A DNA stretch of 64,000 nucleotides from Sphingomonas glacialis (GTDB lineage Bacteria; Pseudomonadota; Alphaproteobacteria; Sphingomonadales; Sphingomonadaceae), in NCBI RefSeq assembly GCF_014653575.1, contig NZ_BNAQ01000007.1:22304-86303 (forward strand). The letters run 5' to 3'. Position numbers and translations under genes: made by a program. Positions 47,178 through 56,603 of this stretch are shown one piece after another. Each line of letters begins with the position of its first letter. The first letter of the stretch is position 1. A model generated the notes under the pieces. That model searched no databases, had not been told where the DNA came from, and saw only the letters and a program-made list of their open reading frames with translations.

Positions 47178-47852
47178 ATGACCCTTCCGATTCCGTCAAC
47201 AGGCCACGTTGGACGCCATGTCGTCGTGCTTTGCCACCCCGATCCCGATAGCTTTAATCGCTCGATCGCGGATACCTATTGCGCAGCGGTCCGCGCGGCG
47301 GGCCAGGACGTCATTTTTCGCGACCTCTATGCGATGGGTTTCGACCCGGTGCTAAAGGCGTCCGAACGACCAACAATTCCTGGCTTCCAGCGTTCTGCCG
47401 ATGTGGAACGCGAGCTCGCCCTGCTCAGCGGCAGTGATATTTTCGTACTGATCTATCCGATCTGGTTTGGCTCGCCGCCAGCGATGATGAAGGGCTATGT
47501 CGAAAGGGTTCTGGGTGCCGGTGTCGATCCGCAGGCGATACAACGGAACGACGTCAATGACCTGCTCGGCGGGAAACGGCTGCTCAGTTTTACGACATCT
47601 GCAGCAACGACGATTTGGCTCGACGAGCAGGGCGAGGTGCAAGCGCTTCGCGATGTGTTTGACCGCTACCTGGTGGCTGGCTTTGGCATGTTCTCCCAAA
47701 AGCATATTCATCTAGGGCAAATCACGTCCCAATTGAGCGATCGGTTCGCCCAGCAGGACTTTTACGAAGTCGAGGAAGAGGCGAAACGGATTTCCGAAGA
47801 GCTCGCGCGGTCGCTGGCTGGCAATACGCCGGATCGGCAAAGGGTCAGCTGA
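47178..47852 (+). CDS. NAD(P)H dehydrogenase (quinone), flavodoxin fold
   Basis: The protein has 224 residues. VVVLCHPDPDSFNRSIADTY is the FMN/FAD-binding start, followed by FRDLYAMGFDPVL, VLIYPIWFGSPPAMMKGYVERVLG and SFTTSAATTIWLDEQG. It is in the NQO/KefF/MdaB family, a two-electron quinone reductase that avoids semiquinone radicals. A close relative lies at 60991-61683. No clear box upstream of this copy. Confidence 0.84.
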   Translation: MTLPIPSTGHVGRHVVVLCHPDPDSFNRSIADTYCAAVRAAGQDVIFRDLYAMGFDPVLKASERPTIPGFQRSADVERELALLSGSDIFVLIYPIWFGSPPAMMKGYVERVLGAGVDPQAIQRNDVNDLLGGKRLLSFTTSAATTIWLDEQGEVQALRDVFDRYLVAGFGMFSQKHIHLGQITSQLSDRFAQQDFYEVEEEAKRISEELARSLAGNTPDRQRVS

Positions 47853-48049
47853 ACCAAAGCCTGACCTTAGCTCCTATGGGTGGGAGGCTCGCACTCGCTC
47901 CCGATTATGCCGACTCTCAACCTGCTAAAGGCATGTTACGTACGGCAACCGGACACGCTGCACGCGACCGTTCGGGTTGTTCGGGAAAAAGCCACCGAAG
48001 TTTGGAGCGACCAAGTATCGCCCCAAACTTTCGCTAAAACCTGTGCAGT

Positions 48050-48074
48050 CGCCAGCCCGACAATCGGGCTGGCG
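48050..48074. terminator. Shared terminator hairpin between quinone reductase and BON genes
   Basis: CGCCAGCCCGA pairs perfectly with TCGGGCTGGCG across the loop CAA (11-bp stem). It lies between the convergent ends at 47852 and 48097, so it probably ends both transcripts. Confidence 0.62.
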
Positions 48075-48096
48075 GCGATGTCACGTGGGCCTAGAC

Positions 48097-48747
48097 CTAC
48101 CAGGCGACGATCAGGTCATTTTCGACCGAGTTTGCGCCAGGGGCTGCCAAGGCAGTGGCGCCGGCAGTCTGACGTTCCTGCCAGTTCTCGACAGTACCGG
48201 TGAGCTTCACGTTGCCGTCATGCTCGGTGACCTTGATATTGTCCGGATTGAGCCAGCCGCGGTGCAATGCATGGCGGATATCCTCGCTGACATGCGCGGT
48301 ATCGACGCGCGGCTTGATCGAAATCTGGTTGAACACGCCGACCACGCCCGACAAACCCCTGACTTCGCGTTCGGCAGCGTCTTTCTGGAAATGCCAAGCG
48401 ACGGTGCCCGTGAGTGTAATCCAGCCTTTCTCGACCTTGACCTTTACCGCGTCGCGAGGTGTCTCGGCATCCCATTCCAGACGATCGGCTGCGGCCTTGG
48501 CGATCTGCGCATCGTCGTGCTTGACCGTGAACGGGAGCCGAACCTCGATTTCCTCGGCAACCGCCTTAACCCCTTTGACGCGCCCCGTTGCCATTTCGGC
48601 TGCACGCTTCTGGCCGTAGGTCTCGACGTGACCGGTAAGCGTAACGGTACCATCTTCGGCCGTTACGCCGATATGGGCCGAAGAGATGCTCGGCTCCCAC
48701 TTCAGCTCAGCGAGTACGGAATTCTTGAGTTCTTCATCTTTCGACAT
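48097..48747 (-). CDS. Protein with three BON domains
   Basis: The protein has 216 residues from ATG 48747 (MSKDEELKNSVLAELKWEPS). Three BON repeats are seen: IGVTAEDGTVTLTGHVETYG, VKVEKGWITLTGTVAWHFQK and IKVTEHDGNVKLTGTVENWQ. There is no signal peptide, so it is probably cytoplasmic. BON domains bind membranes or lipids in osmotic and stress proteins. A FixJ-like box lies 90 bases upstream, and the divergent rcnB-like gene has its own. Confidence 0.85.
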   Translation of the reverse strand: MSKDEELKNSVLAELKWEPSISSAHIGVTAEDGTVTLTGHVETYGQKRAAEMATGRVKGVKAVAEEIEVRLPFTVKHDDAQIAKAAADRLEWDAETPRDAVKVKVEKGWITLTGTVAWHFQKDAAEREVRGLSGVVGVFNQISIKPRVDTAHVSEDIRHALHRGWLNPDNIKVTEHDGNVKLTGTVENWQERQTAGATALAAPGANSVENDLIVAW

Positions 48748-48837
48748 GATGCAGCTCCAATTCGAGGGCGCGCCGGAACGCATGGTAAAAGGTCCGGCGT
48801 CGTCGAAGACCCTTGCGCCCCTCTCCCAACAGCCAGA

Positions 48838-48856
48838 CAGCCCCGGAAAATACTCA
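48838..48856 (-). promoter_or_regulatory. FixJ-like box upstream of the BON gene
   Basis: On the minus strand it reads TGAGTATTTTCCGGGGCTG, 90 bases before ATG 48747. Confidence 0.58.
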
Positions 48857-48989
48857 GGCCGGCCGCGGTTCATGAACGCGCGGAGCGATGTAAGATTTTT
48901 GGGTCGGTGTTCGGGCTCCTGACGGGAAGGGCGCGATGCCTCGTTCGAAGTCCGCATCAGCTTAACGCGGAGACTCCAAGCGGACACGC

Positions 48990-49008
48990 TGCGTAGATTC
49001 CGATCCTG
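48990..49008 (+). promoter_or_regulatory. FixJ-like box upstream of the rcnB-like gene
   Basis: TGCGTAGATTCCGATCCTG lies 58 bases before ATG 49067 and points to it. It is the second box in this divergent region. Confidence 0.6.
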
Positions 49009-49066
49009 CCGCGTCGAACGGCGAACGACCATCTTCGTCCAATCACATCATTGGACGGAGATATTC

Positions 49067-49702
49067 TTGATGAAGCGGGTGTTCCTGGCAACGATAACCG
49101 CGCTGGCGCTGCTACCAGCAGCAGCCGGTGCACAAGATCGTCCGCGGCAACCGGATCAGCAGCGTGGGCAAACCGAGCAGGGTCGTGCCCGCCAGCAGGG
49201 CCAGCGCGAAAGCGCACAGCCTTCACGCCCCGCAGTGCAATCGATGCCTTCGCAAAGACCGTCAGGTGCGCAGCATTCCCCGCGCGGGGCTTCCTCGCCG
49301 CCTTCCTCAGCCCCAGTTAACCTCCAGGGGCGAGCGCCCCCCGCTCATAGGGCTCCAGGCGAGCGATCTAACGATCGCACGCCGCCAAATGACGCTTTGC
49401 AGCACGCCCAGCCTCGCACCCCGCCAGCATTCCACCCACCCGTCCCGCAGACTGGACGCCTCCGGCCCCAACACGCCACACCGTTTCGGTACCCACGCGG
49501 CTACAGCTACAGAAGCTGGTCGATCGGGTCGATGCTGCCCAGGGTCTTCCTGGGCTCCGGCTACTATTTTGACGGGTATTCCGCCTTCGGCGTCGGCGCC
49601 CCGCCACGCGGTTTCCGGTGGGTGCGCTACGGACCCGATCTCTTGCTCGTCAATGTGCGGACAGGGCGGATCGCCCGTGTCGTCCGCGGCGCATTCTACT
49701 AG
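49067..49702 (+). CDS. RcnB-family periplasmic protein
   Basis: The protein has 211 residues. A signal peptide (MKRVFLATITALALLPAAAGA-Q) is followed by a long low-complexity Gln/Arg/Pro/Ser region (about 25-130). The C-terminal RcnB-like strand pair is RGFRWVRYGPDLLLVNVRTG, then RIARVVRGAFY. RcnB in E. coli affects Ni/Co homeostasis. In sphingomonads such proteins are common and their role is unclear. ATG 49070 is an equal start choice. Confidence 0.8.
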   Translation: MMKRVFLATITALALLPAAAGAQDRPRQPDQQRGQTEQGRARQQGQRESAQPSRPAVQSMPSQRPSGAQHSPRGASSPPSSAPVNLQGRAPPAHRAPGERSNDRTPPNDALQHAQPRTPPAFHPPVPQTGRLRPQHATPFRYPRGYSYRSWSIGSMLPRVFLGSGYYFDGYSAFGVGAPPRGFRWVRYGPDLLLVNVRTGRIARVVRGAFY

Positions 49703-49724
49703 GCTCAACTGGAAAGGCCGCATA

Positions 49725-50450
49725 ATGTCCCACGACGCCCCCACGATCGATCGCGCTCTTGCCAAGGGCATCTCCGGTACGCACCAAGCTGTGGTTGATA
49801 AGGTGTTCCAGCACCCGCTGTCCCACAATTTGACGTGGCGCGAACTGACCAACCTGTTGGAAACGATCGGCTCGGCCGAGCCGCGACCCAATGGAAATCT
49901 GATGCTTCGTATCGGCGGCGAACAGCTTTCGCTGAAACCCGGGCGCGGCAAAGACCTGGATGCCACCGAGATCATGGATGTTCGGCACCTGCTGGTTAGA
50001 GCCGGCTGGTCCGATAAGGGTACCGAGCCGGCTGCACCTGCTCCAGCGGCTGCGCCGGACATGCTCGTCGTGATCGACCACGCTGGCGCGCGGCTCTACC
50101 CGATCCATGGCGAAAGCCATACAATGGCCGTCGAGGAAACGCGCCACCTGCTGCACGAACATATCGATCGTAAGCGTCACGACGCCGATCGCGACGAAGA
50201 GTATCCGGCCGACACCCGCTTCTTCGAAGCTGTCGCCGAAGCGCTGCCGGCCACGGGCCGCATCGTGCTTGTGAGCGAAGGAAAGGGGCAGAGTAACGAG
50301 GCTGGTCACTTCATCGCATACCTTACCCAACACCACCATTTGTTGGGCAGGCGCGTCGCCGTTCCGCTCGTGGCGGACCTCTCGCATACGACGGTGCCGC
50401 AGATCGTAACGATGGCACGCACCGCGCTCGGGACTATGCCGAGTACCTGA
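49725..50450 (+). CDS. Conserved hypothetical two-domain protein
   Basis: The protein has 241 residues. The N-terminal part (DKVFQHPLSHNLTWRELTNL, then LETIGSAEPRPNGNLMLRIGG) resembles HicA-like double-stranded-RNA-binding folds in layout. The C-terminal part (MLVVIDHAGARLYPI, then FFEAVAEALPATGRIVLVSEG and HFIAYLTQHH) resembles the bacterial release-factor-like (baeRF) fold. Both are impressions from pattern, not confirmed. It lies 22 bases after the RcnB stop, and is probably co-transcribed under the same box. Confidence 0.58.
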   Translation: MSHDAPTIDRALAKGISGTHQAVVDKVFQHPLSHNLTWRELTNLLETIGSAEPRPNGNLMLRIGGEQLSLKPGRGKDLDATEIMDVRHLLVRAGWSDKGTEPAAPAPAAAPDMLVVIDHAGARLYPIHGESHTMAVEETRHLLHEHIDRKRHDADRDEEYPADTRFFEAVAEALPATGRIVLVSEGKGQSNEAGHFIAYLTQHHHLLGRRVAVPLVADLSHTTVPQIVTMARTALGTMPST

Positions 50451-50617
50451 AGACAAGGCGGGTTGATCCGGGCCGGGCAAACGGTTGGTTGCCAGCGGCG
50501 AATAGGTCGTACACTTGAGGGCACCGTGTAGACAGACGTTTGCCAGACCGGGCAGCGGCGACCTTCGAACGTGCTGCATGATCGCACGCGCTGCGGCTTG
50601 GTGAAACGAGGCCCACA

Positions 50618-52132
50618 ATGAGCAAGAGCCGTATCGACAATCCAACCTTGCGCGCACGCGTCGTGGGTCCCGAGCAAGCAGCTGCGCTCATCGATTCGGG
50701 CAGTACGATCGGCATGAGCGGCTTCACCGGCTCGGGCTATCCCAAGGCGGTACCGCTCGCGCTTGCCGCTCGAATCGAAGCCGAGCACGCCGCCGGGAAT
50801 CCGTTCCGCGTGAGGATTTGGACTGGTGCCTCGACCGGGCCTGAGCTCGACGGCGCGCTGGCGAAGGCCGACGGCATCGAATTCCGGCTGCCCTATAATT
50901 CGGACCCGATCGCGCGCGAGAAGATCAACCGCGGCGAGATGGAATATTTCGACATGCACCTGAGCCAGGTCGCGCCGATGGCGTGGCAGGGCTTCCTCGG
51001 GCCGCTCGACACCGCGATCATTGAAGTCTCCGGCATCCGCGCCGACGGTTCGCTCATTCCTTCCTCGTCGGTGGGCAATAACAAGACCTGGCTCGACCGC
51101 GCTGAAAAGGTGATCCTCGAGGTCAACCATTGGCAGAACCCCGCGCTGGAGGGGATGCACGACATCTATTACGGCACCGCGCTGCCACCGCACCGCGTGC
51201 CGATCCCGCTGGTCCGGGCCGACGACCGGATCGGGGAGCCGTATTTTCGTGTCGATCCCGACAAGATCGTCGCGATCGTCGAGACGGAAGCGCCCGACCG
51301 CAACCTGCCGTTCGCCGCGCCCGATGCCGCGGCGCATGCGATCGCCGGGCATCTGATCGAGTTCTTCACGCACGAGGTCGCGCGCGGGCGCTTGCCGGCG
51401 TCGCTGCTGCCACTGCAATCCGGCGTCGGCAACATCGCCAATGCGGTGCTGACCGGTCTCGTCGACGGCCCATTCAGCAACATGACGTCGTTCACCGAAG
51501 TCATCCAGGACGGGATGCTCGACCTGCTCGATTCGGGCAAATTGCGGATGGCGTCGGCGACTGCTTTCTCGCTCAGCCCCGAGGCAGCCGCGCGGCTCAA
51601 CGCCGATCTCGGGCGCTACCGCAACGCGATGATCTTGCGCCCGCAGGAGATCAGCAACCATCCCGAGCTGATCCGCCGGCTGGGCTGCCTCGCGATGAAC
51701 GGGCTGATCGAGGCGGACATTTACGGAAACGTCAATTCGACGCACGTCATGGGATCGCGCATCCAGAACGGCATCGGCGGATCGGGCGATTTCGCGCGCA
51801 ACGCCTATGTGTCGATCTTCATGACGCCGTCGACCGCCAAGGGCGGCAAGATTTCCGCGATTGTACCACAGGCGAGCCATGTCGACCATATCAGCCAGGA
51901 CGTGCAGGTGCTGGTGACCGAACAGGGCCTTGCCGATCTGCGCGGGCTCAGCCCCAAGCAACGCGCGATGCTGATCATCGAACGCTGCGCGCATCCCGAT
52001 TATCGCCCAGCGCTCGCCGATTATTACGCCCGCGCGCGGATCGGATCCTACGGCCAGCAGTCGCCATCGCTGCCGGGTGAGGCGTTGTCGTGGCATCAGC
52101 GCTTCATGGAAACGGGGTCGATGCGCTTCTGA
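50618..52132 (+). CDS. Acetyl-CoA hydrolase / succinyl-CoA:acetate CoA-transferase
   Basis: The protein has 504 residues. Catalytic Glu294 lies in MTSFTEVIQDGML, where the AarC/SCACT family has its CoA-thioester Glu. SGFTGSGYPKAVPLALA and QSGVGNIANAV (oxyanion loop) and GSGGSGDFARNAY-like GIGGSGDFARNAYVSIF near the C-terminus also fit. It moves CoA between acetate and succinate, or hydrolyses acetyl-CoA. It could reuse acetate made by AckA. No FixJ-like box was found. Convergent with katG. Confidence 0.86.
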   Translation: MSKSRIDNPTLRARVVGPEQAAALIDSGSTIGMSGFTGSGYPKAVPLALAARIEAEHAAGNPFRVRIWTGASTGPELDGALAKADGIEFRLPYNSDPIAREKINRGEMEYFDMHLSQVAPMAWQGFLGPLDTAIIEVSGIRADGSLIPSSSVGNNKTWLDRAEKVILEVNHWQNPALEGMHDIYYGTALPPHRVPIPLVRADDRIGEPYFRVDPDKIVAIVETEAPDRNLPFAAPDAAAHAIAGHLIEFFTHEVARGRLPASLLPLQSGVGNIANAVLTGLVDGPFSNMTSFTEVIQDGMLDLLDSGKLRMASATAFSLSPEAAARLNADLGRYRNAMILRPQEISNHPELIRRLGCLAMNGLIEADIYGNVNSTHVMGSRIQNGIGGSGDFARNAYVSIFMTPSTAKGGKISAIVPQASHVDHISQDVQVLVTEQGLADLRGLSPKQRAMLIIERCAHPDYRPALADYYARARIGSYGQQSPSLPGEALSWHQRFMETGSMRF

Positions 52133-52164
52133 CGGGCAGGGTGGTCGCGCATGAAAAGGGGATC

Positions 52165-52188
52165 GGGAGCGCATCGATGTGCGCTCCC
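52165..52188. terminator. Shared terminator hairpin between the CoA-transferase and katG
   Basis: GGGAGCGCA pairs perfectly with TGCGCTCCC across TCGATG, between the convergent stops at 52132 and 52211. Confidence 0.65.
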
Positions 52189-52210
52189 TGGAAACCGCCG
52201 GATTGAAGCT

Positions 52211-54505
52211 CTAGCCGCGGACGTCGTAGCGATCGAGCATCATCACCTTGTCCCAGACCTTGACGAAGTCCCGGACAAACCGGGCTTGTCCGTCCCCTGC
52301 GGCATAGACTTCGGCGACCGCACGCAGCTGGCTGTTTGCACCGAAGACCAGGTCGCAGCGCGTCGCCCGGAACCTCGCGATGCCGCTCTCGCGGTCGTCG
52401 AGCGTAAAGGTCATGCCCTTTTCGTCCGCCTTTTTCCATTCATACGCCATGCTGGTCAGCACTGTGAAGAAGTCGTTCGACAGCACGCCGACCCGGTCGG
52501 TGAAGGTGCCGCGGGAAGACCCATCATGATTGGCACCCATCACCCGCAAGCCACCGACCAGCGCGACCCATTCCGGCGCGGTGAGGCCCAGAAGCTGCGC
52601 CTTGTCGAGGAACATCTCCTCGGGCGAGACAGCCGGGGCGATCTGGTCATAGCTGTCGTCGACATAGTTGCGAAAGCCATCGACCACGGGCTTCAGCCAG
52701 TTGGACATCTCGACGTCGGTCAGGTCCTGCGTCGTATCGCGTCGCCCCGGCGTGAAGGGCACGGTGACGGCAACGCCGGCGTCGGACGCGGCCTGCTCGA
52801 TCGCCCCACAGCCGCCCAGCACGATCAGGTCGGCCAGCGAAACCTCGGTACCGCCAGCTTGCTTGCCGTTGAAACCAGCCATGACGCCGCGCAACGCGGC
52901 GATGACGGCGACGGTGCGCCGATTGATCGTCCAGTCCTTCTGCGGGGCGAGCGCCAGCCGTGCGCCGTTCACGCCGCCGCGCTTGTCGCTGTCGCGATAG
53001 GTCGCTGCCGCCGAAAAGGCCGTGAAGACCAGATCCGATGGTGACACCCCCGTCGCCATGATCGCCTGTTTGAGCCCGGCCACGTCGCCCGCTTCAATCG
53101 TACGGTGCGTCAGCGGAGGGATCGGATCCTGCCACAACAGGTCGTCCTCGTTACGTTTCTCGGGTCCGAGATAGCGTTCGCGCGGACCCATATCGCGGTG
53201 CGTGAGCTTGTACCATGCCTTGGAGAATGCCTGGGTGAAGGCGTCGAAATCGCCGAGGAATTTCTCACAGACCTGGCGATAGGCCGGATCGACCTTGAGC
53301 GCGATGTCGCTGGTCATCATGATCAGCGGGTTCATGCGCCCCGGAACATGCGCGTCCGGCGTCTTCGGCGCGGTCGGATCCACCGGCGTCCACTGCAATG
53401 CACCCGCCGGACTCCTGGTCTGTTCCCATTCGAACCCGAACAGGTTTTCGAGATAGCTGTTGTCCCACTGCGTCGGGTTGGGCGTCCAGCTGCCTTCGAT
53501 GCCGTTAGTCATGGTATATTCGGCAAAGCCGGTGCCTTCGGGGTTCTGCCAGCCCATGCCCATCGCCTCGATCGGCGCAATCTCCGGCGGCGGACCGACC
53601 TCGCCCGCGCTGACCATACCGTGGCTCTTGCCGAACGCATGGCCACCCGCGATCAACGCGACGGTTTCCTCGTCGTTCATCGCCATGCGCGTGAAGGCGA
53701 TGCGGATATCGCGGGCCGATCCCATCGGATCGCCCTTGCCATAGGGGCCTTCGGGATTGACGTAGATGAGCGCCTGATGCGTCGCGGCGAGCGGGTTTTC
53801 GAGATCATAGTCCGCATCACCATTCTTCCCGCGCCATCGCTTGTCGCGCGTCACCATGCTGTCGGACGAAGGCGATCCGGTGGGATCCCAGACTTCCGGA
53901 CCCCAATAGGTGCTGGTGTCGGCCTCCCATGCATCATGCCGACCGCCCGCGAAGGCATAAGTCGGAAAGCCCATGATCTCGAGCGCGCAATTGCCGGTCA
54001 GCACCATCAGGTCGCCCCAGGACAGCGCGCTGCCGTATTTCTGCTTGATCGGCCAGATCAGCCGACGCGACTTGTCGGTGTTGCCATTGTCCCACCAGCT
54101 GTCGATCGGCGCGAAGCGCTGCAAAGCCTCGCCAGCGCCGCCACGGCCATCGGCGATGCGGTACGTGCCCGACGCGTGCCACGCCATGCGGATCATTTGC
54201 GGACCGTAATTGCCGTAATCCGACGGCCACCACGCCACCGACGAGGTCAGGAATGTCTTGATGTCCTGCTTGAGCGCCGCATAATCGAGGCCCTCGAACG
54301 CCGCCGCATAGTCGAAATCGTCGCCCAGCGGATTGGCTTGCGGACCGTTCGAATGAAGCTGCTCGACCTTCAGCCGGTTCGGATACCAGTCCGACAAGGA
54401 CGGCGGCGTGCCCAGCGTGCCGCCAATGCGGTCGCCGCCGAACGGGCATTTTCCCGCCATCTCGAAGCTGTCGGTGTTGGTCTTGTCGGTTTTGATATCG
54501 AGCAT
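52211..54505 (-). CDS. katG: Catalase-peroxidase KatG
   Basis: The protein has 764 residues. The distal haem site RMAWHASGTYR, proximal His in AGGHAFGKSHG, and the Trp-Tyr-Met cross-link residues (AWH, IYVNPEG, AMGMGWQ) are all present. The second, degenerate peroxidase repeat is complete to the C-terminus (RYDVRG). It removes H2O2. The start is ATG 54505 (MLDIKTDKTN). I see no FixJ-like box in the 123 bases upstream. Confidence 0.95.
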   Translation of the reverse strand: MLDIKTDKTNTDSFEMAGKCPFGGDRIGGTLGTPPSLSDWYPNRLKVEQLHSNGPQANPLGDDFDYAAAFEGLDYAALKQDIKTFLTSSVAWWPSDYGNYGPQMIRMAWHASGTYRIADGRGGAGEALQRFAPIDSWWDNGNTDKSRRLIWPIKQKYGSALSWGDLMVLTGNCALEIMGFPTYAFAGGRHDAWEADTSTYWGPEVWDPTGSPSSDSMVTRDKRWRGKNGDADYDLENPLAATHQALIYVNPEGPYGKGDPMGSARDIRIAFTRMAMNDEETVALIAGGHAFGKSHGMVSAGEVGPPPEIAPIEAMGMGWQNPEGTGFAEYTMTNGIEGSWTPNPTQWDNSYLENLFGFEWEQTRSPAGALQWTPVDPTAPKTPDAHVPGRMNPLIMMTSDIALKVDPAYRQVCEKFLGDFDAFTQAFSKAWYKLTHRDMGPRERYLGPEKRNEDDLLWQDPIPPLTHRTIEAGDVAGLKQAIMATGVSPSDLVFTAFSAAATYRDSDKRGGVNGARLALAPQKDWTINRRTVAVIAALRGVMAGFNGKQAGGTEVSLADLIVLGGCGAIEQAASDAGVAVTVPFTPGRRDTTQDLTDVEMSNWLKPVVDGFRNYVDDSYDQIAPAVSPEEMFLDKAQLLGLTAPEWVALVGGLRVMGANHDGSSRGTFTDRVGVLSNDFFTVLTSMAYEWKKADEKGMTFTLDDRESGIARFRATRCDLVFGANSQLRAVAEVYAAGDGQARFVRDFVKVWDKVMMLDRYDVRG

Positions 54506-54628
54506 CGTGCTATCCTTTGAGGCTGGAGCGCGCGGCGGCGGCGCGGGCTCGGGAGATGATGCATCGTGGCCAGTGATGCGCGTGCCCGCACCGCCGCGAA
54601 ATTGCGTCCCGGATCGGCGGTATCGGCA

Positions 54629-56200
54629 CTATCGATGCAGCGTCCGGATCGCGTCCACGATCACCTTGGGACTGTGCAGCCCCTTATACACCGGCGGCGG
54701 CGTCTTTTCGAGCTTGAGCAGCGTGTAGACCGCGGTCATCGCGCAGCGGATCGAATATTCCACGGTAAACACGACGTCGTCGGGCTGTTCGGCATATTGG
54801 CCGAGAAAGGCGAGGTTGGTCGATCCGATCGGCACCACCAGCGGCCGGTCGCCCATCTTGCGCTTCATGAACTGGCTGGTGATGTAGGGCATCGCGCACG
54901 GAATACAGGTCGATGCCGCGAGGACCGCCGCGCTGTCGGGCGTGCTGAAGCGCAGATGGCCGAGCACTTCCGCCATAATCTCCGCGCCATTGCACTCGAC
55001 CAGCGGCTTCTTAACGTAATCGCCAGGGCGATCGTGGAACAGGCCATAGCCCCACCACACCGCGACGCCCTCGGGCTGCCCCGGGAAAAAGGGCTGGTGA
55101 TAGATCGACAGCGTCAGCAGCCAGGCGGATTGCTTGAAGGTGATCAGCCCGCCGGTCCCCGCCGCGCTCCCGCTGAAGCGCTCCATCAGTTCCATGAACA
55201 ACGGGTCCTTGACCGTTACGGTGAAGGAGATCCACGAACTCTCTTCCACATTGCCGTTGAAGGCGGCGGGGTTACCGAAGGCGGGCCGGCCCTCCGCCAG
55301 CTTTTCCCACAGCTTCCATGCACCCGAATGGTTGGTCGTATCGAGGCCGGGGGCCTTGGTCATCGACCCGAACGCCTTGTCGGCGGTCATCGAACCGTTG
55401 GTGACGAACACGCAGTCGCCCGGTGCGACCGGGATCGCCGCGGGGCCATCGGCGGTCAGCGTCGCGATGCTCGTCACGGTGATCGCGTCGCTGCCCGCGG
55501 CGAAGCCCAGATCCTCGACGCGGACGCCGTGCCGGAACTGGACACCGCGATCCTTCAGCCAGGTCATGAGTGGCACGATCATGCTGTCATACTGGTTGTA
55601 GACAGTGCGATAAATATCGTGCTGAACATCGATCGTCGAGAAATGGTGGATGAAACGCCGCAGATAGCGGCGGAATTCGATCGCGCTGTGCCACGGTTCG
55701 AACGCGAACAGCGTGCACCATTCCATCCAGAAATTGGTCTCGAAGAAATGGGGCGTGAAGCAATCGGTAATGCGCTTGTCGTCGAGCAGGCTCTCGGGCT
55801 CGCCGATCAGCGTGACGAGGTTGATCCGGTCATGCTCGTTGAAGCGCATTGAATGCGCGTCGGGCACGCTGCCGTCGCGATTGACCAGCCGGACCTTGTT
55901 GTCCCACGGCCATTTCTTGGCGGCGCGGTTGGTTTCCTCGGTGACCGAAATCGTCGGATCGGTCGCTGACGGAATGCCGTCGAGCAGGTCGAAGGTGCAT
56001 TGGTACATCGCCTCGAACATGCGGCTGCCGCTCATGAAATAGCCGTCCTCGGCGGTCCCGTGCGCATCGAACGCGCCGCCGGTCTGGTGGCTTTCCTCAA
56101 GGATCGTGATGTCCTTGCCGGCGACGTCGCCATCGCGCAGCAGGATGACCGCCCCCGCGAGCGAAGCGATGCCGCTGCCGACGAATGTGTAACTGCTCAT
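54629..56200 (-). CDS. ohyA: Oleate hydratase
   Basis: The protein has 523 residues from ATG 56200 (MSSYTFVGSGIASLAGAVIL). FAD motif GSGIASLAG is followed by ILEESHQTGGAFDAHG, GYFMSGSRMFEAMYQCTFD, then FETNFWMEWCTLFAFEPWHS and PFITSQFMKR-like MPYITSQFMKRKMGDRP. It adds water to unsaturated fatty acids (oleate to 10-hydroxystearate), which can detoxify membranes-active fatty acids. A good FixJ-like box lies 57 bases upstream. Confidence 0.92.
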   Translation of the reverse strand: MSSYTFVGSGIASLAGAVILLRDGDVAGKDITILEESHQTGGAFDAHGTAEDGYFMSGSRMFEAMYQCTFDLLDGIPSATDPTISVTEETNRAAKKWPWDNKVRLVNRDGSVPDAHSMRFNEHDRINLVTLIGEPESLLDDKRITDCFTPHFFETNFWMEWCTLFAFEPWHSAIEFRRYLRRFIHHFSTIDVQHDIYRTVYNQYDSMIVPLMTWLKDRGVQFRHGVRVEDLGFAAGSDAITVTSIATLTADGPAAIPVAPGDCVFVTNGSMTADKAFGSMTKAPGLDTTNHSGAWKLWEKLAEGRPAFGNPAAFNGNVEESSWISFTVTVKDPLFMELMERFSGSAAGTGGLITFKQSAWLLTLSIYHQPFFPGQPEGVAVWWGYGLFHDRPGDYVKKPLVECNGAEIMAEVLGHLRFSTPDSAAVLAASTCIPCAMPYITSQFMKRKMGDRPLVVPIGSTNLAFLGQYAEQPDDVVFTVEYSIRCAMTAVYTLLKLEKTPPPVYKGLHSPKVIVDAIRTLHR

Positions 56201-56257
56201 AAAAAGGCGATCCTTGTCAGAAGGATCGTGCCTTACCTGCGTTTGCACCGCCGCGAG

Positions 56258-56276
56258 CAGTGTCGGAAACTACTCA
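56258..56276 (-). promoter_or_regulatory. FixJ-like box upstream of ohyA
   Basis: On the minus strand it reads TGAGTAGTTTCCGACACTG (18 of 19), 57 bases before ATG 56200. Confidence 0.65.
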
Positions 56277-56603
56277 CAGTCGCGTCGTGCACCACTGCGC
56301 AGGCATTCCGTACTCGGCTGATGTTCGTCGCAACCGTCGGTCCCGTCACGGGCCGTGCCCCCGCGCGATGGTCGTCTGCATCTGTAGGTATATCCCCAGG
56401 CTGCGACAGAAGATGCGGCGCGTCTAGCCAGAAAGCAGAATTTCGCCCGCGGACGCGCAACCGACCGAAAGGCTGTAGGCAGTATCCGGGGGTGGGATTA
56501 TTCTTGCGGACCTTGAGGGAGCGCGGTGCTTCACCGCCCACCTCCGTCACCATCAGCATCCTGCTCAGTGCTCTGCCATGCCGACAGGATCTTAGCTCCG
56601 AGT
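56277..56603. other. Gene-free stretch before the ISL3 element
   Basis: No gene with family similarity was seen here. It lies between the ohyA promoter region and the IS21-like end at 56604. Short frames exist on both strands without support. Confidence 0.4.

Noticed and set aside
50306..52174. 622-residue open frame opposite the CoA-transferase
   Set aside because: Antisense to a gene with the catalytic Glu and full family length; composition is His/Arg/Asp-rich as in other shadow frames.
53105..54520. 471-residue frame opposite katG
   Set aside because: katG is unambiguous on the other strand.
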